From NCBI GenBank assembly GCA_021325375.1, contig JAJPHG010000012.1:1-64000 (forward strand): a stretch of 64,000 bases of DNA, given 5' to 3'. The notes beneath the pieces are model-generated. The model did no database searches, was not told the origin of the DNA, and was given only the letters and a program-made list of their open reading frames with translations. Of the stretch, positions 36,145-44,523 are shown piece after piece. The DNA is from Alphaproteobacteria bacterium (lineage in GTDB: Bacteria; Pseudomonadota; Alphaproteobacteria; Micropepsales; Micropepsaceae). Both the position numbers and the translations under genes were made by a program. Each line of letters opens with the position of its first letter. The stretch's first letter is position 1.

Positions 36145-36158
36145 GGGGGTCTCCGGAG

Positions 36159-36743
36159 TCATGCGGGTTGGGACTGCATCGCGCCGCGCCGCATTCTCCT
36201 GCGGCTGAGCGCGACCTGGACGATGAAGACGATAAGCAGCACGATGAAGGCGAGCATCACCGAGCCTTGAAGCATGCCGGCGAGCGGCGTCTGCGCCGGG
36301 TTGCGCGCGCCATGCGCGTGCGCCAGCGCGAAATCGCGCACCACGCTCACGCGCACCAGCACCTCGTTCACCAGCCCGCCGATGAGCATGTAGTAGGTGA
36401 CGAGCATCGAGACGGGGTGCAGATAGGCGAACGCCGCGCGCTTCTGGCGCGCCGCGGCGAACAGGCCCAGCCCCAGGAAGAACAGCGTGAACACCGCCTC
36501 CCAATGGAACAGGCCGAAGATGCCGGGCCCCACCACGGGCGGCGAGAAGCGTGCGATGTCGAAATGATAGACGCCGAAGGCCGAGACGTTCGCGGCCAGC
36601 ATCGTGACCACATAGGCGCGGCCCATGAAGCGGTGGCGCGGCGTGCCCTTGGGCCCCAGGACGATCACCCCGCCCAGCAGGATCGCGAGCGTGGCGGCGA
36701 TGCTGTGCAGCCAGCCGATGATCGAAACGCCGGTCATGTTCAC
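36159..36743 (-). CDS. DUF2306-like membrane protein
   Basis: 194 residues, five predicted membrane helices. PKGTPRHRFMGRAYVVTMLAANVSAF matches the K-G-x-x-HR-x-x-GRxYV pattern of DUF2306, as in the shorter protein at 10177-10587. A basic C-terminal tail follows. GTG start overlaps the winged-helix gene's stop; an ATG lies two codons later. Function unknown. Confidence 0.7.
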   Translation of the reverse strand: MNMTGVSIIGWLHSIAATLAILLGGVIVLGPKGTPRHRFMGRAYVVTMLAANVSAFGVYHFDIARFSPPVVGPGIFGLFHWEAVFTLFFLGLGLFAAARQKRAAFAYLHPVSMLVTYYMLIGGLVNEVLVRVSVVRDFALAHAHGARNPAQTPLAGMLQGSVMLAFIVLLIVFIVQVALSRRRMRRGAMQSQPA

Positions 36744-37042
36744 GGTCTGCTCCGCGTATCGATGATGTCGCGCAGATAGGCCACGTAGTTCTCGAAAGCG
36801 CGGCGCCCGGCCTTGGACAGGCGCACGCGGGTGCGCGGCTTCTTGCCGACGAAATCCTTCTCGACCTCGACATAGCCCGCCTCTTCGAGCGTCGTGATGT
36901 GGGCGCCGAGATTGCCTTCCGTCGCGCCGACTATTGCTTTGAGGCGCACGAATTCGAGTTGCTCGTGCTCGGGCAGGGGCTTGAGCGCGGCCACGATCTT
37001 GAGGCGCACAGGCTGATGGATGACGGCGTCGGGCTGTTCCAT
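36740..37042 (-). CDS. Small winged-helix transcriptional regulator
   Basis: 100 residues, a single winged-helix DNA-binding domain of the MarR/ArsR-like HTH group: RLKIVAALKP, FVRLKAIVGATEGNLGAHITTLEEAGYVEVEKDFVGKKPRTRVRLSKAGRRAFENYV. No effector domain. Sits between two membrane-protein genes in one operon. A perfect inverted repeat 25 bases before the first gene of that operon (37632-37650) is a likely operator, which suggests autoregulation. Confidence 0.85.
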   Translation of the reverse strand: MEQPDAVIHQPVRLKIVAALKPLPEHEQLEFVRLKAIVGATEGNLGAHITTLEEAGYVEVEKDFVGKKPRTRVRLSKAGRRAFENYVAYLRDIIDTRSRP

Positions 37043-37043
37043 C

Positions 37044-37607
37044 TCACACCTGCCGCATCCAGGCGCCGGCCAGGATCAGCGCGCCGCCGCCGACGACCGC
37101 CATCCACAGCATGAAATGGGACGGCAGATAGAAATAGCCGCCGAGCGTGAGCGCCGCGATCACGGCGCCCGCGATCGTCAGCCGCATGGCATTGAAGAAG
37201 ATGCCGACCAGCGCATAGGTGAGCGCCACGATCAGCGGCACGAAGGCGCCGATCTGCGCGTCCGACGTCGGATGCATGATGGCGCCGACCGCTGTGGCGA
37301 AGACGGCATAGGCGACGAACACGCCGAACCAGCGCAGCCACATCCCCGCATCCGCAGCGCTTTGGCCCTTGCGCCGCGCGCCGATGAACATGGAGGCGAC
37401 CCAGCCCACCGTCCCCAGGACCGGCCATGCCCACTGTCCGATCGCGCGCGGCGCCAGATCGTTGGCGCTGTAGGCGACCACCCAGATCGCACCCCACAGG
37501 ATCAGGTAGGGCGCCATCGTTTCGTAGCCATGGACCGTGGCGCTGTGCCTGGTCGTCTGTTCGACGTCGCGCAGGGCGTCGCGGGCCTGTTCGGGGGATA
37601 GGGACAT
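37044..37607 (-). CDS. Hypothetical membrane protein co-transcribed with a winged-helix regulator
   Basis: 187 residues with about five hydrophobic helices after a short polar N-terminus (MSLSPEQARDALRDVEQTTRHSA). The pairing of such a membrane protein with a short winged-helix regulator (one base apart here) is common in proteobacteria, but no activity is known to me. First gene of a likely four-gene transcript ending with the secreted hydrolase. Confidence 0.65.
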   Translation of the reverse strand: MSLSPEQARDALRDVEQTTRHSATVHGYETMAPYLILWGAIWVVAYSANDLAPRAIGQWAWPVLGTVGWVASMFIGARRKGQSAADAGMWLRWFGVFVAYAVFATAVGAIMHPTSDAQIGAFVPLIVALTYALVGIFFNAMRLTIAGAVIAALTLGGYFYLPSHFMLWMAVVGGGALILAGAWMRQV

Positions 37608-37631
37608 GGCTTTGCCTTTCTCTCTGCAGAC

Positions 37632-37650
37632 TACTCTGTCAAATAGAGTA
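37632..37650. promoter_or_regulatory. Inverted-repeat operator candidate
   Basis: TACTCT-N7-AGAGTA, a perfect 6-base inverted repeat with a seven-base spacer. An extra direct TACTCTG copy follows at 37649. It lies 25 bases upstream of the start at 37607, where a repressor would block transcription. The operon encodes a winged-helix protein as its second gene, the obvious candidate ligand. Confidence 0.6.
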
Positions 37651-37711
37651 CTCTGATGTAAAAGACAAGGCTGGTGTCATGGAAAAATTTTAAGCTAGGA
37701 AATTCAGTGGC

Positions 37712-38434
37712 TTACCAGTCGTTCAGGCCGGAGAACCGGGCGAAGCCGGCGTCATGGGACCAGCGCGTCCATTGGGAGCGAAGCCGCATGGTCTCGCTCG
37801 GGCTGCGCGTGCCCTGGCCGATGCCCAGGATCTGCAGCTCGGCGCAGCCTTTGAAAGGGATGTCGGTCGGCGACGGCAGCCGCGCGTCCTCGCGCTCGAG
37901 CTTGGCGTATTCCGAATCCTCGATCCCGTCCGAGGCCAGGATCACGGTCGTCGGCATGCCCTCGCAGCCGATGCTGGCGACCGCGTTGTCGAGGAAGGCG
38001 ATGATGTTGGTGTTGTCCTGCGCCACCCATTTGCCGCGCTCGACCAGCATCGGCGTGCCTGCGATCAGCTTCTCGATCTCGGCGGCGACCGCTTGCGGCC
38101 GCGCATGCACCGAGATCACCTGGTCATAGGCAAAGGTGTTCGACGACGGATCGAAATTGCCGAAGGTGCGCACATGCACTTCCGAGGCGAAGCCGAGCTG
38201 GCTCACTTCGCCCGCGATGCGGCGCGCAACCTTGGCGGCGAAGGCGGGATTGTCGATCAGCGGGTTGCTCTTGGAGAGATCGAGCCCGATCACGATGCGC
38301 CTGGGCGAAAGCGCCGTCTGGTCGCCGGCATCGGCCACCTGCACGGCTGCCGGCGTGCCCATCGTCTCGGCGACGAGCGCGCCGCCGCCGATCAGCCCGA
38401 TCGCGGTGGCGGCGGCGAGCAGCAGCGTCTGCAT
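37712..38434 (-). CDS. Secreted von Willebrand factor A-like protein
   Basis: 240 residues. An N-terminal hydrophobic signal or anchor segment (MQTLLLAAATAIGLIGGGALVA) precedes a vWA-type domain starting VIGLDLSKSNPL, where DxSxS is the metal-ion-dependent adhesion site, and later VILASDGIEDSEYA. Probably periplasmic or membrane-tethered. The start overlaps the stop of the upstream membrane-protein gene (ATGA), so the two form a unit. Role not recognised. Confidence 0.72.
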   Translation of the reverse strand: MQTLLLAAATAIGLIGGGALVAETMGTPAAVQVADAGDQTALSPRRIVIGLDLSKSNPLIDNPAFAAKVARRIAGEVSQLGFASEVHVRTFGNFDPSSNTFAYDQVISVHARPQAVAAEIEKLIAGTPMLVERGKWVAQDNTNIIAFLDNAVASIGCEGMPTTVILASDGIEDSEYAKLEREDARLPSPTDIPFKGCAELQILGIGQGTRSPSETMRLRSQWTRWSHDAGFARFSGLNDW

Positions 38435-39579
38435 CAGGTGGCCTTGGGTTCGGCCGCCCTGGAGGGCTCGTCGGCCAGATCCAGCAGGTGGAGCTGCGCG
38501 AACTGGCGGCGGCGATGGCTGTAGTCGCGCGCGATGTGGAAGTTGCGGATGTTGTTCTCGACCGTCTGCATGTAGAGCGCCGCGACCGTGGTGACGATGA
38601 AGAATACCACGCTGGCGAAGGCAAGCCAGAACCAGGAATCGGCGTTGGCCAGCGAGGTCTGCGACAGCTTGGGCAGGCCGAGCGACACGCCGGCCTCGGT
38701 GGTGCCGGTCTGCGCCGGCTGCTGCGTCACCTGCGCCGCGGGCTGCACCTTCGCCTCGCCGCCATTGTCGCTCGCGAAGAGCTGGTCGATGGAGTTGGAG
38801 GTGTCCGACGGCATGGCGCGCTGCTCCTGCTGCACCGAGGTGCCGCCCGCCATGTTGTTGTAGGCGACGATGTAGCCGAGCCCGCCGATCATCACGAGCG
38901 CCAGGATGAAGCTCGCCACGATCATCGTGTTGCGGCCATAGGCGCCGGTGATCTTGAGCATGAAATGCACGATCAGCACGGCGAAGATGACCTGCAGGCT
39001 CTTGAACACGACCGAGCTCTGCAGCGCCGGCGGCACGACCATGAACTCGTTGGCCAGCGCGCGCGTCCACACTTCGCGGATGATGTGATAGTCGACGAAC
39101 ATCGCGATCAGAAGGATCGCCAGCGCCAGCGCCGCGACGGCCAGATAGAGCGGGCGGTAATGCGCCACCTGCCGGCTCTTCTCCATGTTGCGCGCGATGA
39201 TGTCGGAATCGGTGCGCTCGCGCTCGCTGAGCGGCTCGTCCTCGTCGTCCTCGATCTCCTCCTTGCGGCCGAAGGGAAGCATCTTGGCCACCACGCCGGG
39301 CTTCTTGTGGCGATGCGCCGCGACTTTCTCGCCGCGCTTGACCCAGTCCGGACCCCAGCTCGGCTGGTCGACCGGCGTCTTCAGCCGCTCGATGAGCTGC
39401 GACTTCATGCGCGCGCGCACCGTGGGCGTCATCGCCTGGACCTTGGACAGCGCCTTGGCCTCGACGTCGAACTGCTCCGGCGTCAGCCCGTGGAACAGGT
39501 CGCGCGACAGGGCCGAGCGCTGCGCTTGCGGCTGCTCGACGTCTTCCAATTCCTGCTTGGGCCGGTAGTAAGCAATCAT
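38434..39579 (-). CDS. Multi-pass membrane protein coupled to the vWA gene
   Basis: 381 residues. A polar N-terminal cytoplasmic region of about 145 residues holds an acidic patch EEIEDDEDEPLSERE. Three to four membrane helices follow (AVAALALAILLIAMFV, VIFAVLIVHFMLKI, IVASFILALVMIGGLGYIVAY). A Gln/Thr-rich periplasmic linker and one more helix (FWLAFASVVFFIVTTVAALYMQ) lead to a cytoplasmic tail. No family recognised. A CtrA-type box lies 22-37 bases upstream of its start. Confidence 0.65.
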   Translation of the reverse strand: MIAYYRPKQELEDVEQPQAQRSALSRDLFHGLTPEQFDVEAKALSKVQAMTPTVRARMKSQLIERLKTPVDQPSWGPDWVKRGEKVAAHRHKKPGVVAKMLPFGRKEEIEDDEDEPLSERERTDSDIIARNMEKSRQVAHYRPLYLAVAALALAILLIAMFVDYHIIREVWTRALANEFMVVPPALQSSVVFKSLQVIFAVLIVHFMLKITGAYGRNTMIVASFILALVMIGGLGYIVAYNNMAGGTSVQQEQRAMPSDTSNSIDQLFASDNGGEAKVQPAAQVTQQPAQTGTTEAGVSLGLPKLSQTSLANADSWFWLAFASVVFFIVTTVAALYMQTVENNIRNFHIARDYSHRRRQFAQLHLLDLADEPSRAAEPKAT

Positions 39580-39600
39580 CCTTGGCGCTCCCCAGCGTGG

Positions 39601-39616
39601 TTAAAGCGTGATTAAC
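39601..39616. promoter_or_regulatory. CtrA-type binding site
   Basis: TTAA-N7-TTAAC with the exact seven-base spacer, which is the published consensus for the alphaproteobacterial cell-cycle regulator CtrA. It lies between the divergent membrane-protein gene (start 39579) and the SnoaL-like gene (start 39692), close enough to the former to overlap its promoter. Whether it activates or represses is unknown. Confidence 0.65.
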
Positions 39617-39691
39617 GCTATTGTGAGTTCGCACCTGTGGCCGGGTCAGGCTTTAATCATGTTTGGTCAAAGGCGATATTGGGGCGATTTC

Positions 39692-40138
39692 ATGTCGAGG
39701 TTCCTTGTTGTGTTTGCGCTGGCTCTGCTGGCGCCCATCGCTGCGCAAGCCAGTGCGGCGGAAGACATCGTGGCGGCCGACAAGGCCTTCTCGGCGCTGT
39801 CCGTCGCAAAAGGCAGCAACGCCGCATTTCTCGCCACCATGGCGGACGACGCACGGGTGTTCGGAACGGGCAACGAGCCGCCGATCCTCAGCAAAGCGCA
39901 GGCCATCAAGCGTTTCGCCACCAGCGGCAACGGCGATCCCAAGGCGAACGTGCTCTCCTGGGTTCCCGATCACGCCGAGGCCTCGAAGGACGGGACCGCC
40001 GGCTACAGCGACGGCCACTGGCTGTTCGTGGGCGGCAAGGTCCGGCTCACCGGCCACTACGTGACCGTGTGGCGCAAGGACGGCGGTGTGTGGAAAGTCA
40101 TCGCCGACATGGGCACGACCGATCCGGGGAAGAAGTGA
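39692..40138 (+). CDS. Secreted SnoaL/DUF4440-like protein
   Basis: 148 residues. Signal peptide MSRFLVVFALALLAPIAAQASA, then an NTF2-like alpha-beta cone (DIVAADKAFSALSVAKGSNAAFLATMADDARVFG...GHYVTVWRKDGGVWKVIADMG) of the DUF4440 group. Probably periplasmic ligand-binding or hydrolase-like; no substrate can be named. ATG chosen because it begins the signal peptide. Shares its upstream region with the CtrA-type box. Confidence 0.78.
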   Translation: MSRFLVVFALALLAPIAAQASAAEDIVAADKAFSALSVAKGSNAAFLATMADDARVFGTGNEPPILSKAQAIKRFATSGNGDPKANVLSWVPDHAEASKDGTAGYSDGHWLFVGGKVRLTGHYVTVWRKDGGVWKVIADMGTTDPGKK

Positions 40139-40166
40139 AACTTGATGCGCCGATCCAGAATATTCG

Positions 40167-40245
40167 TCATGGCCGCCCTTGAGGCGGCCATCCAGAGTCG
40201 TTTCGCTCGCTAGCTGGGTGGCCGGGTCAAGCCCGGCCATGACGG
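40167..40245. repeat. Dispersed palindromic repeat, family C, short form
   Basis: Two palindromic blocks, ATGGCCGCCCTTGAGGCGGCCAT and GGCCGGGTCAAGCCCGGCC, with CATGGCC/GGCCATG ends in inverse orientation. The right block covers the last codons and stop of the minus-strand ethylmalonyl-CoA mutase gene. Lies between that gene and the convergent SnoaL-like gene. Confidence 0.75.
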
Positions 40246-42197
40246 TTTGGGGATTCTGCGTCTACCAGCCCGATGACTTGGTGCAGGATGGCGTTCACGT
40301 CGTAGTCCTTGGGGCTGAAGACGGCGGCGACGCCGGCTTCTTTCAGCGCAGCTTCGTCGGCGGGCGGGATGATGCCGCCGGCGATGACTTTCACGTCATT
40401 GAGTCCCGCAGTCTTGAGGCCTGCGACCACCTCGCGGGCCAGGCTCACATGGCTGCCGGACAGGATCGACAGGCCGATCAGATGCGGCTGGTGTGCGCGC
40501 GCCGCCGCCACGATCTCGGGCACCGACAGGCGGATGCCGTCATAGACGACGGCCATGCCGGCGTCGCGGGCGCGGATCGCGATCTGCTCGGCGCCGTTGG
40601 AATGGCCGTCCAGGCCGGGCTTGGCGACCAGGAAGGTGAGCTTGCGGCCCAGCACGCGCGACGCCTTCTCCACCTCGTCGCGAAGCGCGCCGATGCGCTC
40701 GTCGTTGCGCGCGGGGCCCGAAGCCGCGACGCCCGTTGGCGCGCGGTACTCGCCGAAGACTTTGCGCAGCGTACCCGCCCATTCGCCGGTCGTGACCCCG
40801 GCTTTGGCGCAGGCGATGGAAGCGGGCATCAAATTGTCGTCGCCGGACGCGGCGCGTTCGAGCTCGTTCAGCGCGCCCGCGACGGCATCCGCATCGCGCC
40901 CCGCCCGCCATTCCTTCAGCCGTGCGATCTGTTCGTCCTCGGCCGATTTCTCGACGGTGACGAAGGTGCCTTCGCCGGCGGTGAGCGGCGACGGTTCGGT
41001 TTCGGTATAGGCGTTGACGCCGACACGGATCTCTTCCCCGCGCTCGATCGCTTCCATCCGCGCGGCGTTGGAGGCGACGAGACGCTCCTTCATGTATTCG
41101 AGCGCCTCTTGCGACGCGGCACCGCCGAGCGCGGCGATGCGCGCCATCTCGGCGCGGATCTGTCCGGTGAGCTGCGCGACTTTCGCCTCGATCACTTTGG
41201 AGCCGTCGAAGATGTCGCCATAGTCCAGCATGTCGGTCTCGAACGCGCCGATCTGCTGCAGGCGCAGCGACCATTGCTGGTCCCAGGGACGCGGCAGGCC
41301 GAGCGCTTCGTTCCAGGCGGGAAGCTGCACCGCGCGGGCGCGCGCGTTCCTGGACAAGGTCACGCCCAGCATGCCGAACAGCACGCGATAGACGTTGTTC
41401 TCCGGCTGCTGCTCGGTCAGTCCCAGCGAATTGACCTGCACGCCATAGCGGAACAGGCGCAGCTTCGGGTCTTCGACGCCGTAGCGCTCACGGCAGATCT
41501 CGTCCCACAGCGCCGCCATCGCGCGCAGCTTGCAGATCTCGGTGATGAACTTGACGCCGGAATTGACGAAGAAGGAGATGCGTCCCACCGCGCCCGGCAG
41601 GTCGGCGACCTTGGCTCTAGTCGCATCGAGCACCGCCACCGCAGCGGCGAGCGCGAACGCCGCCTCCTCCGCCGCATCGGCACCGGCTTCCTGCAGGTGA
41701 TAGGAGCACAGGTTGATCGGGTTCCATTTCGGCATCTGCGCGCAAGCGAACGCGATCGTGTCGGTGGTGAGGCGCAGCGCCGGCTTGGGCGGGAAGATGT
41801 AGGTCCCGCGCGCGAGATATTCCTTGATGATGTCGTTCTGCGTCGTGCCCTGCAGCGTGGTCCGCGCCACGCCCTGCTCGTCGGCGAGCGCCGCGTAGAG
41901 CGCCAGCAGCCACGCCGCGGGCGCGTTGATCGTCATCGAGGTGTTCATGCGGTCGAGCGGCAGGCCGTCGAACAGCGCGCGCATGTCGCCCAGATGGGAG
42001 ACCGGCACGCCGACCTTGCCGACCTCGTCCCTGGCGAGCGGATCGTCGCTGTCGTAGCCGGTCTGGGTCGGCAGATCGAAGGCCACCGAAAGCCCCGTCT
42101 GCCCCTTGGCCAGGTTGGTGCGGTAGAGCGCGTTGGAGGCCGCAGCGCTCGAATGTCCGGCATAGGTGCGGAAGATCCAGGGCTTGTCGCGGCTCAT
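40227..42197 (-). CDS. ecm: Ethylmalonyl-CoA mutase (MeaA type)
   Basis: 656-residue adenosylcobalamin enzyme converting ethylmalonyl-CoA to methylsuccinyl-CoA. The TIM-barrel N-terminal part has RTYAGHSSAAASNALYRTNL and AFDLPTQTGYDSDDP. The C-terminal B12 domain has the His-on motif LDGHSNG (D530, H532, G535). Called Ecm rather than methylmalonyl-CoA mutase because it is a single-chain MeaA-like form and the two other pathway-specific genes (ccr, mcd) lie within 8 kb. The last residues (NRHGRA) and stop are supplied by a repeat. Confidence 0.9.
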   Translation of the reverse strand: MSRDKPWIFRTYAGHSSAAASNALYRTNLAKGQTGLSVAFDLPTQTGYDSDDPLARDEVGKVGVPVSHLGDMRALFDGLPLDRMNTSMTINAPAAWLLALYAALADEQGVARTTLQGTTQNDIIKEYLARGTYIFPPKPALRLTTDTIAFACAQMPKWNPINLCSYHLQEAGADAAEEAAFALAAAVAVLDATRAKVADLPGAVGRISFFVNSGVKFITEICKLRAMAALWDEICRERYGVEDPKLRLFRYGVQVNSLGLTEQQPENNVYRVLFGMLGVTLSRNARARAVQLPAWNEALGLPRPWDQQWSLRLQQIGAFETDMLDYGDIFDGSKVIEAKVAQLTGQIRAEMARIAALGGAASQEALEYMKERLVASNAARMEAIERGEEIRVGVNAYTETEPSPLTAGEGTFVTVEKSAEDEQIARLKEWRAGRDADAVAGALNELERAASGDDNLMPASIACAKAGVTTGEWAGTLRKVFGEYRAPTGVAASGPARNDERIGALRDEVEKASRVLGRKLTFLVAKPGLDGHSNGAEQIAIRARDAGMAVVYDGIRLSVPEIVAAARAHQPHLIGLSILSGSHVSLAREVVAGLKTAGLNDVKVIAGGIIPPADEAALKEAGVAAVFSPKDYDVNAILHQVIGLVDAESPNRHGRA

Positions 42198-42297
42198 GAC
42201 GGTCAGGCTACACGCCTTTTGCTGCACTGCAAAACCGCGTGAAGCCGCGCGCGTTTCGGGGCAGGATGGTCCCGCACCGCACATCCTGAAGGATCTC

Positions 42298-43182
42298 ATG
42301 CGCAAGCTCGCCGCCTGTTTCTTTGCCGCTCTCACCGTCGCCGCGAGCGCGAACCCCTCGCCCCAGGCCAAATGGAAGGCCGAGATCGCCGACGCCAATG
42401 AGCACTATTCCCGGACGCCGCGCGCGATCCTGAAGATCCAGGACGCGGCCTATCTGCGCGACGGCGACAACGCCACGCTCGTCGGCACGAAGGGCAGGCC
42501 CGAGAGCTATCATTGGGTCAAGGGCAACAACGCAAAGGGCGGCGTGCTGTTCGCGGGCGTGCGCCGAGCGCATGCCTTCGTGGTGATGGACAAGCATCTC
42601 TACAGCGAAGGCGACATCGCCAAGGGCATCGCGGTCGATACCGATATCGACATCGTGGGCCAGCCGACGCAGGTGGGTGCCGGCATCATCGGCGCGCGCA
42701 TCTGGGTCTATAACCAGAAGAACCCGGCGGCGAAGGCGTTCACGGGGCTGATCTACTATCCTTACGATCCGTCCTACATTGTCACGGCGACGTTCACGCC
42801 CGATCCCAAGCGCCCGGCGCGCACGTTCCGCACCTCGCGCGGCACCGACAAGCAGTTCTTTCACGCGGGCGATGCCACCTTCATGCTCAAGGGCAAGAGC
42901 CTGACCTTGCCGTTCTTCAGCGACAGCGAGGATCCCGCCGACATGAAGAGCCTCAGCGCCTTCTTCACCGACAACCTGACGGGCAAGGAGACCTACGGCG
43001 CTGGGCGCTATGTCGACGTCGACGGCTTCGGGCCGTTTCCGCCCAAGAAGTTCACGATCGACTTCAACTACGCCTACAATCCGAACTGCGCGCGCTCGGC
43101 GTTCTACACCTGCCCGTTCGCGGTCGACAATCTAGCGCTCGACCTGCGCGCCGGCGAAAAGGACCCGCATCACGCGCATTGA
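42298..43182 (+). CDS. Secreted DUF1684 family protein
   Basis: 294 residues. Signal peptide MRKLAACFFAALTVAASA is followed by the DUF1684 pattern: long beta-rich body with AARIWVYN-like segments (IGARIWVYNQKNPAAKAFTGL), then the conserved C-terminal FTIDFNYAYNPNCARSAFYTCPF. The family is widespread and secreted but functionally unassigned. Divergent from the mutase gene. A family B repeat begins right after the stop. Confidence 0.82.
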   Translation: MRKLAACFFAALTVAASANPSPQAKWKAEIADANEHYSRTPRAILKIQDAAYLRDGDNATLVGTKGRPESYHWVKGNNAKGGVLFAGVRRAHAFVVMDKHLYSEGDIAKGIAVDTDIDIVGQPTQVGAGIIGARIWVYNQKNPAAKAFTGLIYYPYDPSYIVTATFTPDPKRPARTFRTSRGTDKQFFHAGDATFMLKGKSLTLPFFSDSEDPADMKSLSAFFTDNLTGKETYGAGRYVDVDGFGPFPPKKFTIDFNYAYNPNCARSAFYTCPFAVDNLALDLRAGEKDPHHAH

Positions 43183-43183
43183 T

Positions 43184-43321
43184 GATTCACCCTCCCCTTG
43201 AGGGAGGGTCGAAAACGCGAAGCGTTTTCGGGGAGGGGTGAGCAGGACGGTTACCCCTCCCCGAAATTTGCTTCGCTTCGCTCAGCAAATTGTCGACCCT
43301 CCCTCAAGGGGAGGGTGAATC
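43184..43321. repeat. Dispersed palindromic repeat, family B, copy 2
   Basis: Outer arms GATTCACCCTCCCCTTGAGG and inverse extend over about 30 bases (43184-43213, and ending at 43321). Inside is a hairpin of the form AAAACGCGAAGCGTTTT and on the other side TTTGCTTCGCTTCGCTCAGCAAA. The right half encodes the C-terminus and stop of the GT87 gene on the minus strand. Same plan as 15830-15955 and 62106-62237. Confidence 0.9.
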
Positions 43322-44438
43322 GTACAGTTCGTATACAGACGATCGCGGCTATGGCCAGCGTGGCCAGAAATCCGGTCGCCGCATGCATGAAAGGGAAGAC
43401 CGTCACGCAGGCGCAGGCTATGGCCACGAGCAGCGTCTCGCGGCGGTCGAACGGCCTCTCGCGATACAGGAACGCGATTCCCGCGGCCAGGATCGGGAAG
43501 TCGTAGATATAGACGTAGGGCGTGGCGAGAAGGGTCGCGGTCAAAAGCGCTGCCGCCTTGCGCGGGATTGGCGCGTTGCTGCGCCAAAGCGCCACGATGC
43601 CCGCCGCCAGCGCCAGGGTGAGCGCGATCTGTACGGCGCCCGCGAAGGCGGCATCCGCGCCCAGCCAGCGCCAGATTCCGTAGATGCTGTTGAGCTTCGA
43701 CCAGCCCTCCAGCCCGCGCATGAACACCGCGTCGACCGTCACCGGCACGGAATGGACGAAGGCGATCCACGCTTCGCTGCCGAAGACGAGCCAGGAAGCG
43801 AGCGCCATCGCCGTCGCCGTCACGGCCGCGGCGGCGAAGCTGCGCCAATAGCCGCCGGCGGCCAGCGCGAAGGGAAACAGGATTCCGAATTGCGGCTTGT
43901 AGGTGAGCAGGCCCAACAGCACGCCTGCCAGGACCGGCTGCTCTTCGAGCAGCGCGAGCGCGCCTGCGGCCAACGCGGCGGTGAGAAAGCCGTTCTGTCC
44001 GACCGAGACGTTGTAGAACGTCGCCGGGAACGCGATGGCCGCGAGCCAACTGCGCGCCACGATGCGCTGCATCGCAAGCATGTAGAGCGGCAGCGTGACG
44101 GCGCTCCATGCCAGGAACGCGGCGAGATAGGGAAGCAGCGCCAGCACCGATGCCGCGAACAGGAACGGCGGCGGATAGTGCCAGCCGAGATAATCCTTCC
44201 ACGATACCGGATGTGCGAGCGACACGGTCTCTGCGACGCGGTGCGCAGACCAGTCATAGGCGTTGGCGGCATGGCCCGCGAGCGCAAGCTTGCCGGCCGC
44301 ATGCACCGCGACGAAATCGTAAGTCGCGATATTCCCCTGCGCATCCCACAGCCACAGATGTGCCGCGATCAGACCTGCGAAAGCGGTCGCGTAGATCACG
44401 GCCGCGATGAAGAAGACGAGGTGCCAGCGCGGCGTCAT
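43251..44438 (-). CDS. GT87/DUF2029-type integral membrane glycosyltransferase
   Basis: 395 residues, nine to ten membrane helices. YDFVAVHAAGKLALAG and WHYPPPF in the first periplasmic loop region are typical of the DUF2029/GT87 group, polyprenyl-linked mannosyltransferase relatives. FYNVSVGQNGFLTAAL and YKPQFGILFP also fit the family. The final 22 residues ([20 protein letters not shown]..) are read from a family B repeat, so the native C-terminus has been replaced or extended. Acceptor unknown. Confidence 0.82.
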   Translation of the reverse strand: MTPRWHLVFFIAAVIYATAFAGLIAAHLWLWDAQGNIATYDFVAVHAAGKLALAGHAANAYDWSAHRVAETVSLAHPVSWKDYLGWHYPPPFLFAASVLALLPYLAAFLAWSAVTLPLYMLAMQRIVARSWLAAIAFPATFYNVSVGQNGFLTAALAAGALALLEEQPVLAGVLLGLLTYKPQFGILFPFALAAGGYWRSFAAAAVTATAMALASWLVFGSEAWIAFVHSVPVTVDAVFMRGLEGWSKLNSIYGIWRWLGADAAFAGAVQIALTLALAAGIVALWRSNAPIPRKAAALLTATLLATPYVYIYDFPILAAGIAFLYRERPFDRRETLLVAIACACVTVFPFMHAATGFLATLAIAAIVCIRTVRFTLPLREGRQFAERSEANFGEG

Positions 44439-44480
44439 CGCTCAAGCCCAATGGGAATTCGCACGCTAGTGCACGCGCTG

Positions 44481-44496
44481 TTACCGCTTGCTTAAC
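44481..44496. promoter_or_regulatory. Possible CtrA-type site (near consensus)
   Basis: TTAC-N7-TTAACC, differing from TTAA-N7-TTAAC at one base of the left half and keeping the spacing. It is 28 bases before the ATG of the small basic protein gene and 43 bases from the divergent GT87 start. Weaker than the site at 39601 and could be coincidence. Confidence 0.35.
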
Positions 44497-44523
44497 CAGT
44501 TCCGCTCGCGCTTTGCTTCGGCC

